A DNA stretch of 64,000 nucleotides from Phragmites australis (taxonomy: Eukaryota; Streptophyta; Magnoliopsida; Poales; Poaceae). Shown piece after piece: positions 35,246-51,115 of this stretch (position 1 is its first letter; each line of letters opens with the position of its first letter). Location of the stretch: assembly GCF_958298935.1 (NCBI RefSeq), contig NC_084935.1:5776001-5840000 (forward strand), in the 5' to 3' direction. The position numbers and the translations under genes were made by a program. A model generated the notes under the pieces. It ran no database searches. It had not been told where the DNA came from and worked only from the letters and a program-made list of their open reading frames with translations.

Positions 35246-35938
35246 TTTTCTTTTCAGCTTTCCTACTCGGCTGCGCCTAAGCCTTGCACTTGTGTGTAAA
35301 CATGAGATAATTGCAGGCAGCTAAGCGCCTAAGCAAAGCAAGGAAAGCCTTGGGCTTAACATAATAAGCTACAAACATCTGTCTACTGGTCACCTTCCTC
35401 AGCTCTGCGAGCGATCATTCGAATTACTTTGCATTCACATGCTTCTGATCATTCAGATAGCTCTGGTACATCGTACTGAACGAATTCTTCAGCGCATGTT
35501 CTCTTGCAGCGAAAGCCCAGACGTGCGCAAATGCCTGCAGTTCTTGCTACGGCTCCATAGCACCACAAAGGCAGAAACCAGATCGGAGACGTGTACAATG
35601 TGCAGTGGAGAGTCCAGACATGCAAAGACATCAATAAACCTAGATTGAAAGTTTTGTCCAAGGATAATAAAACTTGAAACAGCTTAGGCATCCACGTTAA
35701 TTCCAAGCAAAATAGCATGTCCATGACTCGAAAATGTCTTATTGAAATGAGCTCATGGTAGGGTGATCCTGAAGAAGGCCACGCCATCTTCACACTAAAG
35801 ACAGACGAGAAAAAGAAAAGGAAGCCTTAGTAGCCAGCGAAACGGCCGTACCAATACCAAGGAATTGCTCGCTATTACCCCACGAGCAACAAAAATAGGT
35901 TTTCCAATGTTTTTTCTCTACTGTACCAATTCTTCTCT
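35246..35938. other. Intergenic, probably including the succinyl-CoA ligase 3' UTR
   Basis: The part next to 35938 should be the 3' UTR of the minus-strand ligase gene. No other gene is supported; short frames on both strands have no known pattern. Confidence 0.4.
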
Positions 35939-40527
<4,589 letters not shown>

Positions 40528-41997
40528 GGCGCGGTGCTGGCGGCGGCGCGTGCCCCCTTTGTTCCTTTGTCTTCGGTCTATACTACTCTTCTTGGGCCTC
40601 GCGATCCAGGGGAAGTTGAGGAGGGGTCAAACTTCGCCTTCGACCCCTGCAATTTCGTTATTTTCAAAAGTAATCAAATCTCAAAGTAACCAAAGGTTTG
40701 CTACTTTTCGATCATCTTTTCGAGCCAATGAAGTTTGAAGTTTGGACTATGCGGGATTTAAAGTTTGTAGAGTAAAATGAAGGAGTTTAGATATATATTT
40801 TTTCAATCTAAAATAAGAATATGATATATCAACCACAGACCTTGATATGTACACAAATTCAGCTCAAATAATATATGGAGCTAGGGATAACCTGCTCTAA
40901 AATTTCTTAGAGCTATTGCTCTGTCAAGAAGACTCTAAATCTAACGATGCATACATGTTGTTTTGTGAGTGAGGTGTTAGATTTGCAGAAAATCTTCATA
41001 AAATCGTTTATATATAGTATTTCAACTTCAAGTTCACTGGTATAAAACTTTAGATGACTCATAGATAAAAAGTCTCAAATGATTGAAAATTAGCAGAGCC
41101 GAATTCCTTTTCAATACTGGTGTCCTAATCTCCCAGAGTTATGAAGTAAATCCAGCCATGTCTTCCTAATCTAACATTACGATATTGTGTAAGCATTTTG
41201 GGATAAAGTCTAGTTCTCATTGCAAATATTCTTTCTATTTGTATGTTGAAACGACTAAGAGATTTATATTTGTGGTGGGAGGTAGAGTTCCCTTACTTGG
41301 TGAAACTAAAAATCAAACTATAGTATACTTGATGATATCCTCACATTGTTAATAAAGATTCTTAATGTAATATTTAGTTTTCAAAAAATTAGATTCATGC
41401 CACTTCAAACACATGCAAATTCCTCCATGCAATGTGTGGATCACCATTACTCGTGCCCATAGCTCCTTTCCACAAAGTTTTCCAATGGGTAGGCTGATTA
41501 GTATGCACACGATATACGTCCTCATCAACTTACCTATGCAGATCATGATGATGATAAGATCGATGGGCTCCACTATAGTGTTACCAATCGCGTCATAGTG
41601 TTCCACTTCAAATGCCTTGATATTGAGATCCTCACCCCTATTCGAGATCATATATATTAGGACAGGACCAAACCGAAGGTCTATCCGATCTGATTTGAAT
41701 AAAAAAATCACATAAACATTAAACCAGAGGAAAACCGGTTAGACCTCCGGTTTGAAGAAAATTGTCGGCTCGTCAGCAAGTGGAAGGCTTTAGGTGTGGT
41801 TCAAGGAAATGGAGAGAAACGTTCATGTGAGGGGTTTTGAACCCACAACTTGATGGCTGGGATCGAAGTTTGTAACCAACGGTCTACTTTGCACCATGTG
41901 TTGGATATTGAGCGCAACCGGTTGGACCAATGAACCATTGAACCGATCCTACTAGCTATGTTAGAGAGGCTCCTAGAGGGGAGCTCTCGTGCCTACC
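40528..41997. other. Ligase 5' flank and unassigned AT-rich spacer
   Basis: About 40528-40600 is GC-rich and is presumably the 5' UTR and promoter of the ligase gene. The rest is AT-rich. Near 40880-40990 there are phrases (AAATTTCTTAGAGCT) resembling the MITE at 31495-31702. Near 41790-41960 the minus strand has a weak tRNA-like pattern with GGGTTCAAAACCCC, possibly a decayed SINE. Confidence 0.35.
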
Positions 41998-44813
41998 TGT
42001 CACGTCCCAATTTCTTAATCATGCATTTAAGCAAAATTATGCCTCTTAAGCATTATGCTTAAACTTTGCATAATGGTAATCCGGAGCGCTAATGCACTTT
42101 ATTAATAATCATTTGGATAAGAGAGAAAGTTGGGGGAGAAAATAATGAAAAATGCATTAGAAATACATATTCTCTCTACATGTGGGCCCCACATGTGGCC
42201 CCACTCCTCACCCACTCCCTCTCTCAAGTGGGCAGCAGCTCACTTACCCTCTCTCTCTCCTTTACTCACTTCCCACGCTTTTCCCCAGCTGTTGCAGCAG
42301 CAGCTCCTCCTCCCTCCCCCTCTCACTCAAGCTCAAGCACTCACTCTCTCTTTTTCTCCAAAATTCGAGCTCAAGTAGAGGATTCAAGGTATGCATATGG
42401 TACCATTGCATTCTCTAGATCATAAGCTACTCATCCATCCAAACCATTTTCGTTTTCGTGGAGGAATCGAGTAGTTCTTGAAGTTCTTGGCATTCTTGAG
42501 CTTTTTGGAGCAAAAATGGAGTTTTGGTTGAATCTGAGCTCTAGAGTCGTGTTGGTAGTTGATGAACAGGTTCTAATACCTTTAGACTATCCCTAACATG
42601 TTCCCTTTAGGCTTGGAAAAGATCACAACTCGAATCGACCAAAAATCCACTCGAGAATAGCTTTTCTGTATAGCTCAGATACTCCAAACTCACCCAGATA
42701 CTCCGGGTTCAGCAGATTTTGTCCAATAAATTGTGTTCAAAATTGCTTAGGGTTTAGGGTGCGAATTTGGTTTAGGATCCTTTGGATAGGGCTTGTACAT
42801 GTTTGTGTGGCACGGATTTGTAAAATGAGTCAAAACACCCAAGTGGAAAAATCGTGAAGAAACCAAGTCTGTATAGCCCGAATTATGCGGACAAGCCCGG
42901 AGACTTCGGGTAGTTATGTGATCGCGTAACCGATAGCTCTGGTCAAAACCTCAATCGGAGTGTTCGGTATATTCCAGATAGTCCGGACTAACCCGGAGGT
43001 TCCGAGTCAAGTTAAAAATGATGCTAACCGAAAGTCTTTTCCAAAGGATGGCCCGGATACTCCGGACCAGTCAAATAAATAAAAAGCAGTAACAGAGCAC
43101 CTCTCCCGGAGGGTCCGAGCCCGGATACTCCGGATGGATGTTATTTTTCAGGTTTCGTTTAGATCATTTAGTATTGCATTGATTCGTATATCTTATACTT
43201 CTAGCATGTTGTTAAGCATTGCGGCATGCATTGTTGCACTTCATTCATACTCATGGCATTGCACGCGTTATTCTTTTTAGAGGACGTCGAGCCGGTGATC
43301 CAGGTGGACGAGGGAAACTTTGGGCAGCCACTTGAATAGCAAGGCAAACAACTAAGCATATTGATTCCCCTTGTGAAATTGGATAAGTCTAAAATTGATG
43401 AAATATGCTTATATATGTATGCATGTTTAGTGAGTCATTGTCGGGTAACAATAGGTAGAACCTATGCCGATTGCATTCTTCTACCTTAAATACTTGTGTA
43501 TTTACATTCCTTGTAGCCTTGAGATGTTGTCAATGTCTAGGTATAAGTTCGACTTATATGCTTAGCCATGCTTAGGACCTTCTTATGATTATATACACTT
43601 GTTGAGGTTGAGATGGTTTTATGAGTGGTGAGTATGAGATGAGGTGTGGGCGGTGCTAGGAGGTGTTTTGTGCTGCCCGGATGTGGAGTTTCCCTGGGTA
43701 GGCCGGTAGAGGAAACCGGACACCATAGACCGCTTTACGCCAGTTAAGCACTGATCATCGGTGTTGTTGAATTTAGCACTTACCTTACTCATTACATGCC
43801 GATCTAATGGTAAGGTGATCCGAATACCTTCGCAGCTGTCGCTTTTTGGACTTGGACATCGACGGTGGGTTTGTAGCGGTACTAGTTTGCTCCGGGAGTA
43901 ATTCTAGTATCACCGCGTCGAGCGATGTATGATCCAAACGGTTGGGGCTGGTTGGGAAAAATTGTTACGAGTACCCCCTTGTGTGCACTTTGGCCAGTGG
44001 CACAAACCGAATGGTCCTCATGTCGTGTGGGTCCAGCAGTATCTCCCTGTAGGGTGTATAAACAGTTTGAATTATCGCTCTCTTGGTCATGAGTATGCTT
44101 CTGTCGATCTGCATCGGTCGTATAGTTTCAAGTATGGTTTGTGGTTTGGTATGTCGGAGAGAGTAGTTTTCTTATGTTTTGGTAAAATTTCAGTCCCTCA
44201 CACATATGTCTAGGATGCTTAGTGCATATATTTTACCAAACATGTGGTTCATCTTTGCTAATGATCAATACATAATCCTTGTAGTCGAGCTATGTATATG
44301 TGCTCTATATGGTTTAAGCCTTGCGAATACCTTCGTACTCATGCCTGCGCTTTTAGGTACTCCGGTTGCTGGGGAAGAGGCTGTTTTTGGCTACTTCATG
44401 CCTGCCGATCAGGGTGGCGGGTAAGAGTAGTTCATCCTACTCTGAAGGTGGTGTTTTGAGACGGTGCCTAAGGGCATGCAGCGCCGCTCTCTTTTGTTGT
44501 TTATAAGTTTAACTTTCCGTTGCGTAGTTTCTTTGTGGTTAGGAGTTGAGGGGTTTTATCTCCTCCTAGCTCACTTTTGTTGTAAATTGTTGAAGTCAAC
44601 TGCATGCTTAATACTTGTAATATAAATATTTATTACTCGTTCTTTATTAAGCTATGCTGTGATATATACGTTGGAAGGCATGCGTTTCGATCCTTGAGCA
44701 TAAAACACGTGTCGGGACTACCGGAGCGGTATTATGTTTAATCGCTGAAGACATGATCGTGTCAGTGATCGACTTAGCGATTAATTAGAATACTGTTTGG
44801 ACGATTCCTCACA
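41998..44813 (+). repeat. Solo LTR, gypsy family B, 2.8 kb
   Basis: It opens TGTCACGTCCCAATTTC and ends CGATTCCTCACA. Flanks CTACC (41993-41997) and CTACT (44814-44818) differ at one base, consistent with a target duplication. It includes the phrase GGACGTCGAGCCGGTGATCC that recurs in grass gypsy LTRs. There is no gag or pol. Its last 1.1 kb is shared with 13351-14530. Open frames at 42130-42425 are Ser/Leu/Pro-rich low-complexity translations and not genes. Confidence 0.75.
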
Positions 44814-44818
44814 CTACT

Positions 44819-45815
44819 TATTGACTAGTAGGGAGGGGTTGTCTACACCTATGCAAAGGTGGACATGGTGGATGGCTATGTTTTACTCAGAGTGAGAGGT
44901 GGGCCATGATTTGCACGGGGAAAGGAGAAATATAATTGGTTATGAAAGAAGAGTGGCAAAAATGTTCAATAGTGGCAAAGGACTAAAATCATTGCTTTGT
45001 AGTGGAATTTCTTTAATTTTGCTTTCTAAAGCGCCATTTTGATGATTTGACATGTTTTTGAAGTGGCATTAATCCAAATTTGCCTTTAGTTTTCTCCTCC
45101 CTATTCTGAATATGTTTGCATATGAAATGGAATTCTAAATCTTTTTGCATATATCCTCCATTATCTCCACCGCTCATTTTTATTTGAGAGCTGTGGAAGT
45201 CATTGGTTTTTGAGAAGCATAAGTTTCATATATTCTTTGTATTTTCAAAAGGATGTAAGAGGTCTGCCATCACCGATGTTGGGGGTCATTGCCATTGTTG
45301 CGGTCCGCGTGCACGCCAACTATGTATTGTGGCACACATTATAGGATTGTACTAGACTCGTAATTAACCTAGTGATGTATTTTAGGTAAAAGCATGATGC
45401 ACACAATTCACTCACATACTACACATAACACACAATGATCGGAAAGACTTAAACCTTCAGTGCGCGGGTACATATAATCTCACTGAATACACACGAGTGT
45501 ATCTCAGCCTGCCTAGGCTATCGCTCGGTCCCCTAACCTAATGATGTTTGCATACCATGTAAATTATCATCAACATCACGAGCATTACCCAAATCGTCAA
45601 GTCGTTGGTTCAGTGAAGAGAACATAACATCTAACGGGTATTGCATTTTTACATTGGTTACAACAAAGTACAAGTACACGATCAACATGCATGCATGGCT
45701 CCACAAACCATTCCATCATCATTGGCAGTCTACTCCGCCCCCACAAAAATTTAACAATCTTCTCCCCCATGCATGTATGCTTGGTAGCACCCCTCAAATC
45801 GCTAACTCCAACTCC
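44819..45815. other. Spacer and LHCA2 3' flank, no gene seen
   Basis: AT-rich sequence without a coding signal. The stretch nearest 45815 should hold the LHCA2 3' UTR. Confidence 0.4.
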
Positions 45816-47041
45816 TCATTTGGGGGTGAAGGCCTGATCAAGAACACAACAAAATTCACCAAATTAGTAACCAAATCGTATCAAAGCTGACAGGTGCACA
45901 GATGACCAGCATGCACATGCGCAATGTGGATGGGATCGATTCGAGTGACCTGGAAGATGGTGGCGTGGCCGGGGTCGGCGAGGTGGGCGAAGAGGTTGTC
46001 GATGGGGCCGGTGCCGGTGTACTCGGCCTGGAACCACGCGCCCATGACGGCGAGCATGGCGAGGCGGCCGTTCTTGATCTCCTTGGTGCGCAGTTCCTTG
46101 ATCTTCTCCGGCGAGCCGCTGCCCCAGCCGAGCGGGTCAAACCAAAGCCCACCAGGGTACCTTTATTACATTTCCAACACACAGATAAATTGTTAGCCAT
46201 TAGCACTAGAACTACAAGTAGATTGAGCCTTAGAACAAGTTCTCTTGGAGAGATGCATGCACGGAGACGCAGAGATGATGTGTGCGTACCCGACGTCAGT
46301 GCCTATGAGCTTGTTGTTGGGGAAGATGGGGTCGGTGTTGACGCTTCCGGGCTTGATGATGTCGGCCCAGCGGCGGCCCTCGGCCCAGCCGATGAGGATG
46401 AGCTCGATGAGGAAGAGGGTGGTGGTGTCGGTGAAGTACTGCTGCTCGCCGGCGGTGTACCAAAATGGCGTGTTGAGGATGCCGATCTTGGTCAGGAACT
46501 CCGGGATGAAGATGCCTGCCGCGCCCAGCATCGCCCACCGGCAGTGCACCAGCTCCGCCTGCACGTTCCACCGCAAGCTCTCCGGGTCCGATCCTACACA
46601 TCAACGGAAATTACCAACAAAGAGTTAGTAATTATCATTCAATATATTTGCACAAGAGAACAGACTGATCGATGATCAGAACTCACCGAGGCCCCAGGGA
46701 TCAAAGCCGAAGTCGCCGGGGAGGCTGCATCAAGAAGACAAGGAACACTGTCAGAGTCACACGCATATATATACAAGCAGCTGGCTTTCTCTCGACAGGG
46801 TGACGAATCAAATACTCCCAGAATTAACCGACCTGCCATCGAGCCACGACGGAGGGGTGCTTCCGGGGAACCAGATGGGCCTGTCGGGATCCGCCGCGGC
46901 GTGCACGGCGAACGACGGCCGCGCCGCCGCCTCGGCCTGCCTTAGCAGCCTGCCGCCGCCGAGGAAGGACGTCCGCAGCCCGTTCCTGGGGAGGGCCGCG
47001 ACGGCGGCGGTGGAGGAGGAGGAGGCGGAGACGAGCGCCAT
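45816..47041 (-). CDS. LHCA2: Photosystem I light-harvesting chlorophyll a/b protein Lhca2
   Basis: Five exons, 47041-46833, 46724-46687, 46593-46290, 46160-45950 and 45833-45816, give 259 residues. A Ser/Ala/Arg-rich chloroplast transit peptide of about 48 residues precedes [19 protein letters not shown]. The first thylakoid helix has [14 protein letters not shown] (Glu96, His99, Arg101, chlorophyll ligands or ion pair), the middle helix region has [12 protein letters not shown], and the third helix has [14 protein letters not shown] (Glu211, Asn214, Arg216). [26 protein letters not shown] and [16 protein letters not shown] identify Lhca2 rather than Lhca1, 3 or 4. The protein binds chlorophyll and passes energy to photosystem I. 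The last exon is only 18 nt (AFTPK, stop), but AFTPK is the expected C-terminus and the splice sites are good. Confidence 0.95.
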
Positions 47042-47397
47042 TGCACGCACGCACGCACGCAGAGCTGTGGCGTTGGGACGTACCGCGGCGTGGGGGCTGT
47101 GTGGTGAGTGGCGCGCGGGAGTTTTAAGGGATCTCGTAGCGCGCGCGCGCCGGGGCGGGGCCGGCTTATCCGAGAGCAGATAGCGGGCGCGGCCGCCTCG
47201 TGCCACGCGGCGCGGAGAATCTACCCGTCTGGCTCGGCACGCCGGATCGTGCTGACGTGGAGGGAGCTCGGCTGCGAGCTGATAAAAATCAGGGGCAGGC
47301 ACGGCGTTGGGCACTTGGGCGCTGCTACGTAGGCAAGGCACGTTTCTGCTCGCATCGGCCAAGCGTCCATGTGGCAGGCAGATTTGCGTTTAAGACC
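47042..47397 (-). promoter_or_regulatory. LHCA2 5' UTR and promoter with light-type motifs
   Basis: Upstream of the ATG is an ACGC microsatellite (about 47043-47061). A TTAAAA-type TATA candidate lies near 47125, an I-box GGATAAG (minus strand) at 47165-47171, and a G-box-like TGACGTGG at 47253-47260. I-box and G-box elements are known in light-regulated photosynthesis promoters; their activity here is inferred. A retroposon begins at 47398 and limits the native upstream region to about 350 bases. Confidence 0.45.
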
Positions 47398-48183
47398 TTT
47401 TTTTTTTTGGCGAAATGGGCTGGATTATATTAAAAGTGAGGAACACTGTCACCCCATTATACATCAAGGACCCTGGACAAAGAAAAAATACAAAGAAGAC
47501 TACATCCACATAGGTCCGAATCTTCCACAACTTCGGTTGCCGCTGCCGCACACTGACACCGGAACCAAAGCAATCTCCACCTATCAAAGTCGACGAGGGG
47601 CTCCAAACCTTGAAAGATGTCGCATCAGCCAATGCCTCAGACAACCAAGACGTATATAATTCACTGAAAGAACATCAACGACCCGCACGCCGGCGATGAT
47701 AGAGGACGACGAAAGACTGGCGCCATCACCATAGCAGAAGAGATGGCCTAGCAAAGCATTCACAACTATCGGCTCGCCGGCGGCAACCCAAACAAAAAAT
47801 CTAGCAACGGGGCAGCCGAAGGTCCCTAACCCAACCGCAAACAAACGGAGACAGACAGACTCCATATCCTTACCGGAGAGAATTCCGTCGAGACTGACCA
47901 CAAGACATATCGTTGATGGCGAAATCGTCAGAAAAGGCCAAAGGAGATAGGTGACCTCTGGCGACCTCATCGTCCGAAGGAAACAGAGACACATAAACCC
48001 ATATCTACACCTAAACTAGCTATAAACTAACCCAGCTGTGGCCGTTGTCAATCCGCCGAAACCCCAGCACCATCGACGCCGGAGAGGCAGCCAGGGGCAG
48101 AGTTCGGCGAGATCGACGCCAGGATCCCGAATCGCCTAAGGATACGCATGCGGCTACTGTAGCAGGGGATAAGGACGACCCGT
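47398..48183 (-). mobile_element. Poly(A) retroposon of about 0.8 kb with target duplication
   Basis: The plus-strand left end is a T run, which is a poly(A) tail on the minus strand. The flanks GTTTAAGACC (47388-47397) and GTTTAGGACC (48184-48193) match at 9 of 10 positions. The minus strand near the tail reads TTAATATAATCCAGCCCATT, a type of 3' end I associate with grass non-LTR elements. The longest minus frame (47994-47584) has no known domain. It was probably mobilised by LINE machinery; the family is unnamed. Confidence 0.6.
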
Positions 48184-48193
48184 GTTTAGGACC

Positions 48194-48822
48194 TGTTTGG
48201 CAAGCTCCATGTCAGATTTTAAAATTATAGAATAAAATAAAGTAGTTTAAGTTTTTATTTTTGGTCTAAAAATAGAAAAGATGACTCGTCAGCTTCAGCT
48301 TTACGAATTCCTCCACGAAAAACATGCGTGACTTAGTAACAAAAGATCTCCAAGAAACATTCACTAATGTTTTCTATTTTCGGGTCTTTTTGATAGAGTT
48401 CTAACTCTACAAGTTTCTGGAGCTGGAGCATATTTTTCGTGGGTAAAAGAAGAACAATGAAGTACTGCTATGTATCGGTGAAAGAATCTAAAATTGTTTG
48501 TGCAATTTCAGTTGATGAAAAATCAGCATTTTTTTTTACTGAACGTTCGTTTATTCATTCGTGTTTTGAATAGGGGCAAAGCTAAGTTATGCACGGGGTT
48601 GCACATCATATTTACCATGTGTGCGTCCCCTTTCGTTCAAAATAACTACTCGGAGGCATGTTGTTATTTTGAAATTGTATATGTTGTTAGATGTATGAGG
48701 GAAGTGGTGCATAACTGTCGTTTGGGTCTAGATTCGCCCTGGTTCCGAACGCCATTCATTATTCCTAACAACGATAACGACAACGACAATGACACGTGGT
48801 GGAGGGTTTTGGGCACTATTAG
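48194..48822. other. Spacer with MITE-like phrases
   Basis: It starts TGTTTGGCAAGCTCC and contains GATAGAGTTCTAACTCTAC near 48395, both reminiscent of the 31495-31702 element. I could not define a complete element or any gene. Confidence 0.3.
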
Positions 48823-48831
48823 CAATTATAG

Positions 48832-49002
48832 GGAAGAAACTTCTGTGAGATCCGCGTGGGAAGGACCTCGGTGAGACCTCCATCCGCGCCGTGCACGCTC
48901 GATCGCACGGCGCACGGGCGTGCGGGCCTGCGTGCGGGCGGGCACGTGTCGCCGCGCGGATGGGGTCTACGTGAAAGACCCGGCCTCACAGAATTTTCTT
49001 CC
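48832..49002. mobile_element. 171-bp Mutator-type MITE
   Basis: The ends GGAAGAAACTTCTGTGAG and CTCACAGAATTTTCTTCC are inverted repeats with one mismatch in 18. CAATTATAG is present on both sides (48823-48831 and 49003-49011), a perfect 9-bp target duplication, the size made by Mutator-like elements. The centre is GC-rich and carries no protein. Confidence 0.85.
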
Positions 49003-49052
49003 CAATTATAGTGGGTGGTAGGGGCACAAGGTGCAGCTCAAGATAGTGATCT

Positions 49053-49087
49053 GGGAGGGGGAGGGGGAGGGGGTTAGGGGGCAGGGG
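49053..49087 (+). other. Candidate G-quadruplex tract
   Basis: Six closely spaced G runs of three or more bases (GGGAGGGGGAGGGGGAGGGG and continuing) are separated by loops of one to three bases. It lies between the MITE and the repeat-protein gene, with no gene across it. Confidence 0.55.
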
Positions 49088-50122
49088 TTTTAATTCTGTT
49101 TTACATTTTTTTATTGGCAAAAAGATGAAATTTGTGAAATTTTGTCAAAATTTTGGTCATTTTTCAGTCTATGCTTGGTGGGTCTCACATGTCAGTGAAA
49201 TAAAATTGCAAAATCAGATACTTTGTTTTCATTCAAAATTCTCTAAATTCATGAAATTTTATTGAAATTTCAGCAAAATTTTAATATCTGGTTAGAGGTG
49301 GCCGACATGGTTAGGATTTGAGGGTGCCGTGTGAGGAATACATATATTATATTGTTGGATAGGAATAGAAGCAGGAGGATGGTTACGGGCTAGGGCAGTG
49401 ACTGAAATACATCAACAGATCGGGCAACGTAGTACTGGAAAGAACAAAACGATTGCAAACTTCACTTCAAATGTTGCCTCCAGAGAGACTTGCATAAACA
49501 GGTTCTTCCAGTCCGAACCTCAACAATACAGGCGTTCAAATTATGTAAATTAAAAGAGATCATAAAAGGAAAATAGACGTGCGATGACGTACCATGTGTA
49601 CATTCTCTATTACTCTTTCGCCTCTTCTTTTTCACTAACTCGTACTCTCAACATTTATCAAACACCAAATTGAAATGAGACGTGACTCAAAAAGAATGAA
49701 AGAATGGGAGCCTGTCCGAAATCCATTGCTGACCTGGGAGAAAGCGTCGGTAGAACCGAACAATTTTCCATTCATGCTTCTATAAGAAACTTTACAAAGG
49801 AAGTCAAGAACACATGTGAAGCCTGATCTTGACTTTTTGACGTTTCATCCGGTACATCATGGAGCAAATACTAGCATAGAACATCACCGAGTAAATACAA
49901 CTCGACATAGCATGTTGATCTTCTACTGAACTTCACAGATTATTGCTGTAGGTAGACAGTAAACCTGACCGTAAATGGCCAGCCTTACTATGGAGTTTCT
50001 TGGCAGATTTTGCACATCTTGCATCATGCCCAAAACTCTAATTTCCGCAAATGTGCATTATCCTGAGATGTGCAGTCTAGTAAGAAACTCTGACCAAACG
50101 TACTCATATAGTTAACACTCTC
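49088..50122. other. Spacer, probably including the 3' UTR of the repeat protein
   Basis: No coding signal seen. The part just left of 50123 should be transcribed with the minus-strand gene. Confidence 0.35.
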
Positions 50123-51115
50123 TTAGAAAGGTGTGTTCTTCTTGGAGCCATGCTTGGCCTTGATCATCTGGTTCAAGGCCTTCACGCACCGGCGTATCAT
50201 CCCCATCGACTTCTTCCCTCCCTCAGGTCGCTTTATCACCATGGCCAGCGGCGTGCCTCCTGTTGCTCCTCCTCCTGATCCTGAAACCTTATGATCAGCA
50301 AAGACGTTCTCCCAGTGGCCTCCCAACTTGTTGATAGGTTTTGCTTCTCCGATGGTACGCTGCTTCTCCTGTATCAGCTCCTGAAGGGAGAACCGGGCCA
50401 CGCCATCGACAACAGACGGTGGTGTGGCTAGGTTCTTCACAACTTGGCATCGCTCCTGCGTCTTCTGCTCCGTGTTGTGGCATTCCTGCTGTGCCTTCTG
50501 TTCTTCTTCGTCCTCGTACTGCTCTGATGCTGGCTCATCCGCCTCTTGGCATTGTTGAAGCGCCTTCTGCTCCTCATCTTGGTACTGCACTCGCGTCTTC
50601 TCCTCACCATCATCTTGATGTTGCTTTGGTGTTGTCAGCTCTTCATCTTGGCATTTTGATGTCTTCTCATCCTCATATTGGTATTGCTGCAGTGTCTTCT
50701 CTTCATCCAGAGGCTGCTCTGGTTTCTCCTCCTCTTCATCTTGATACTGCTCTTGTTTCTTCTGCTCTTCATCTAAATATTGCTGTTGTTTCTTCTCCTG
50801 CCCATCTTGATATTGTTTCAGCGGTTTTTGCTCGTCATCTTCATATTGCAGTGGTGCCTCTGGAATCTTCATCTCCCCATCATCATCTAGACATGGTGTC
50901 TGCTGCTCTGCATCATCACATTGCTGGAGTGCCTGTAGCTCTGCATCTTGACACTGAAGAAATGTCTTCGGCTTGGCATCTCGGTACCGATGTTGTGCCA
51001 GGGGCGGCACGTACTGATCTTGAAAACAGGCCACGAGGCTTGTCGATCGTCGCGTTCGCCTCGACATGGCAATGTCGAAGCGGCGAGATTTGCTCACATC
51101 TAACTCAGTGGCCAT
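50123..51115 (-). CDS. Unrecognised protein with Gln/Glu/Asp repeat core
   Basis: An uninterrupted minus-strand frame of 330 residues. I do not recognise the family. The basic N-terminus (SKSRRFDIAMSRRTRRSTS) leads to about 160 residues (roughly 75-235) of degenerate repeats on the theme QYQDEEQKK, spaced every 11-16 residues. The remaining C-terminus is non-repetitive: SVVDGVARFSLQELIQEKQ, HWENVFADHKVSG, a glycine-rich linker, and a basic tail with GGKKSMGMIRRCVKALNQMI. The core should be highly charged and coiled or disordered; no signal peptide or membrane segment is visible. The ATG at 51115 has a favourable context (ACAATGG). The frame is open further upstream but only a GTG is found there. 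The non-repetitive ends and absence of stops favour a real gene. A noncoding upstream exon is possible. Confidence 0.6.
   Translation of the reverse strand: MATELDVSKSRRFDIAMSRRTRRSTSLVACFQDQYVPPLAQHRYRDAKPKTFLQCQDAELQALQQCDDAEQQTPCLDDDGEMKIPEAPLQYEDDEQKPLKQYQDGQEKKQQQYLDEEQKKQEQYQDEEEEKPEQPLDEEKTLQQYQYEDEKTSKCQDEELTTPKQHQDDGEEKTRVQYQDEEQKALQQCQEADEPASEQYEDEEEQKAQQECHNTEQKTQERCQVVKNLATPPSVVDGVARFSLQELIQEKQRTIGEAKPINKLGGHWENVFADHKVSGSGGGATGGTPLAMVIKRPEGGKKSMGMIRRCVKALNQMIKAKHGSKKNTPF

Noticed and set aside
42130..42425. Three overlapping Ser/Leu/Pro-rich frames
   Set aside because: Low-complexity CT-rich stretch within the 2.8-kb solo LTR.
45902..46675. 257-codon plus-strand frame
   Set aside because: It is antisense to LHCA2 exons and runs through its introns; the minus strand codes the recognised protein.
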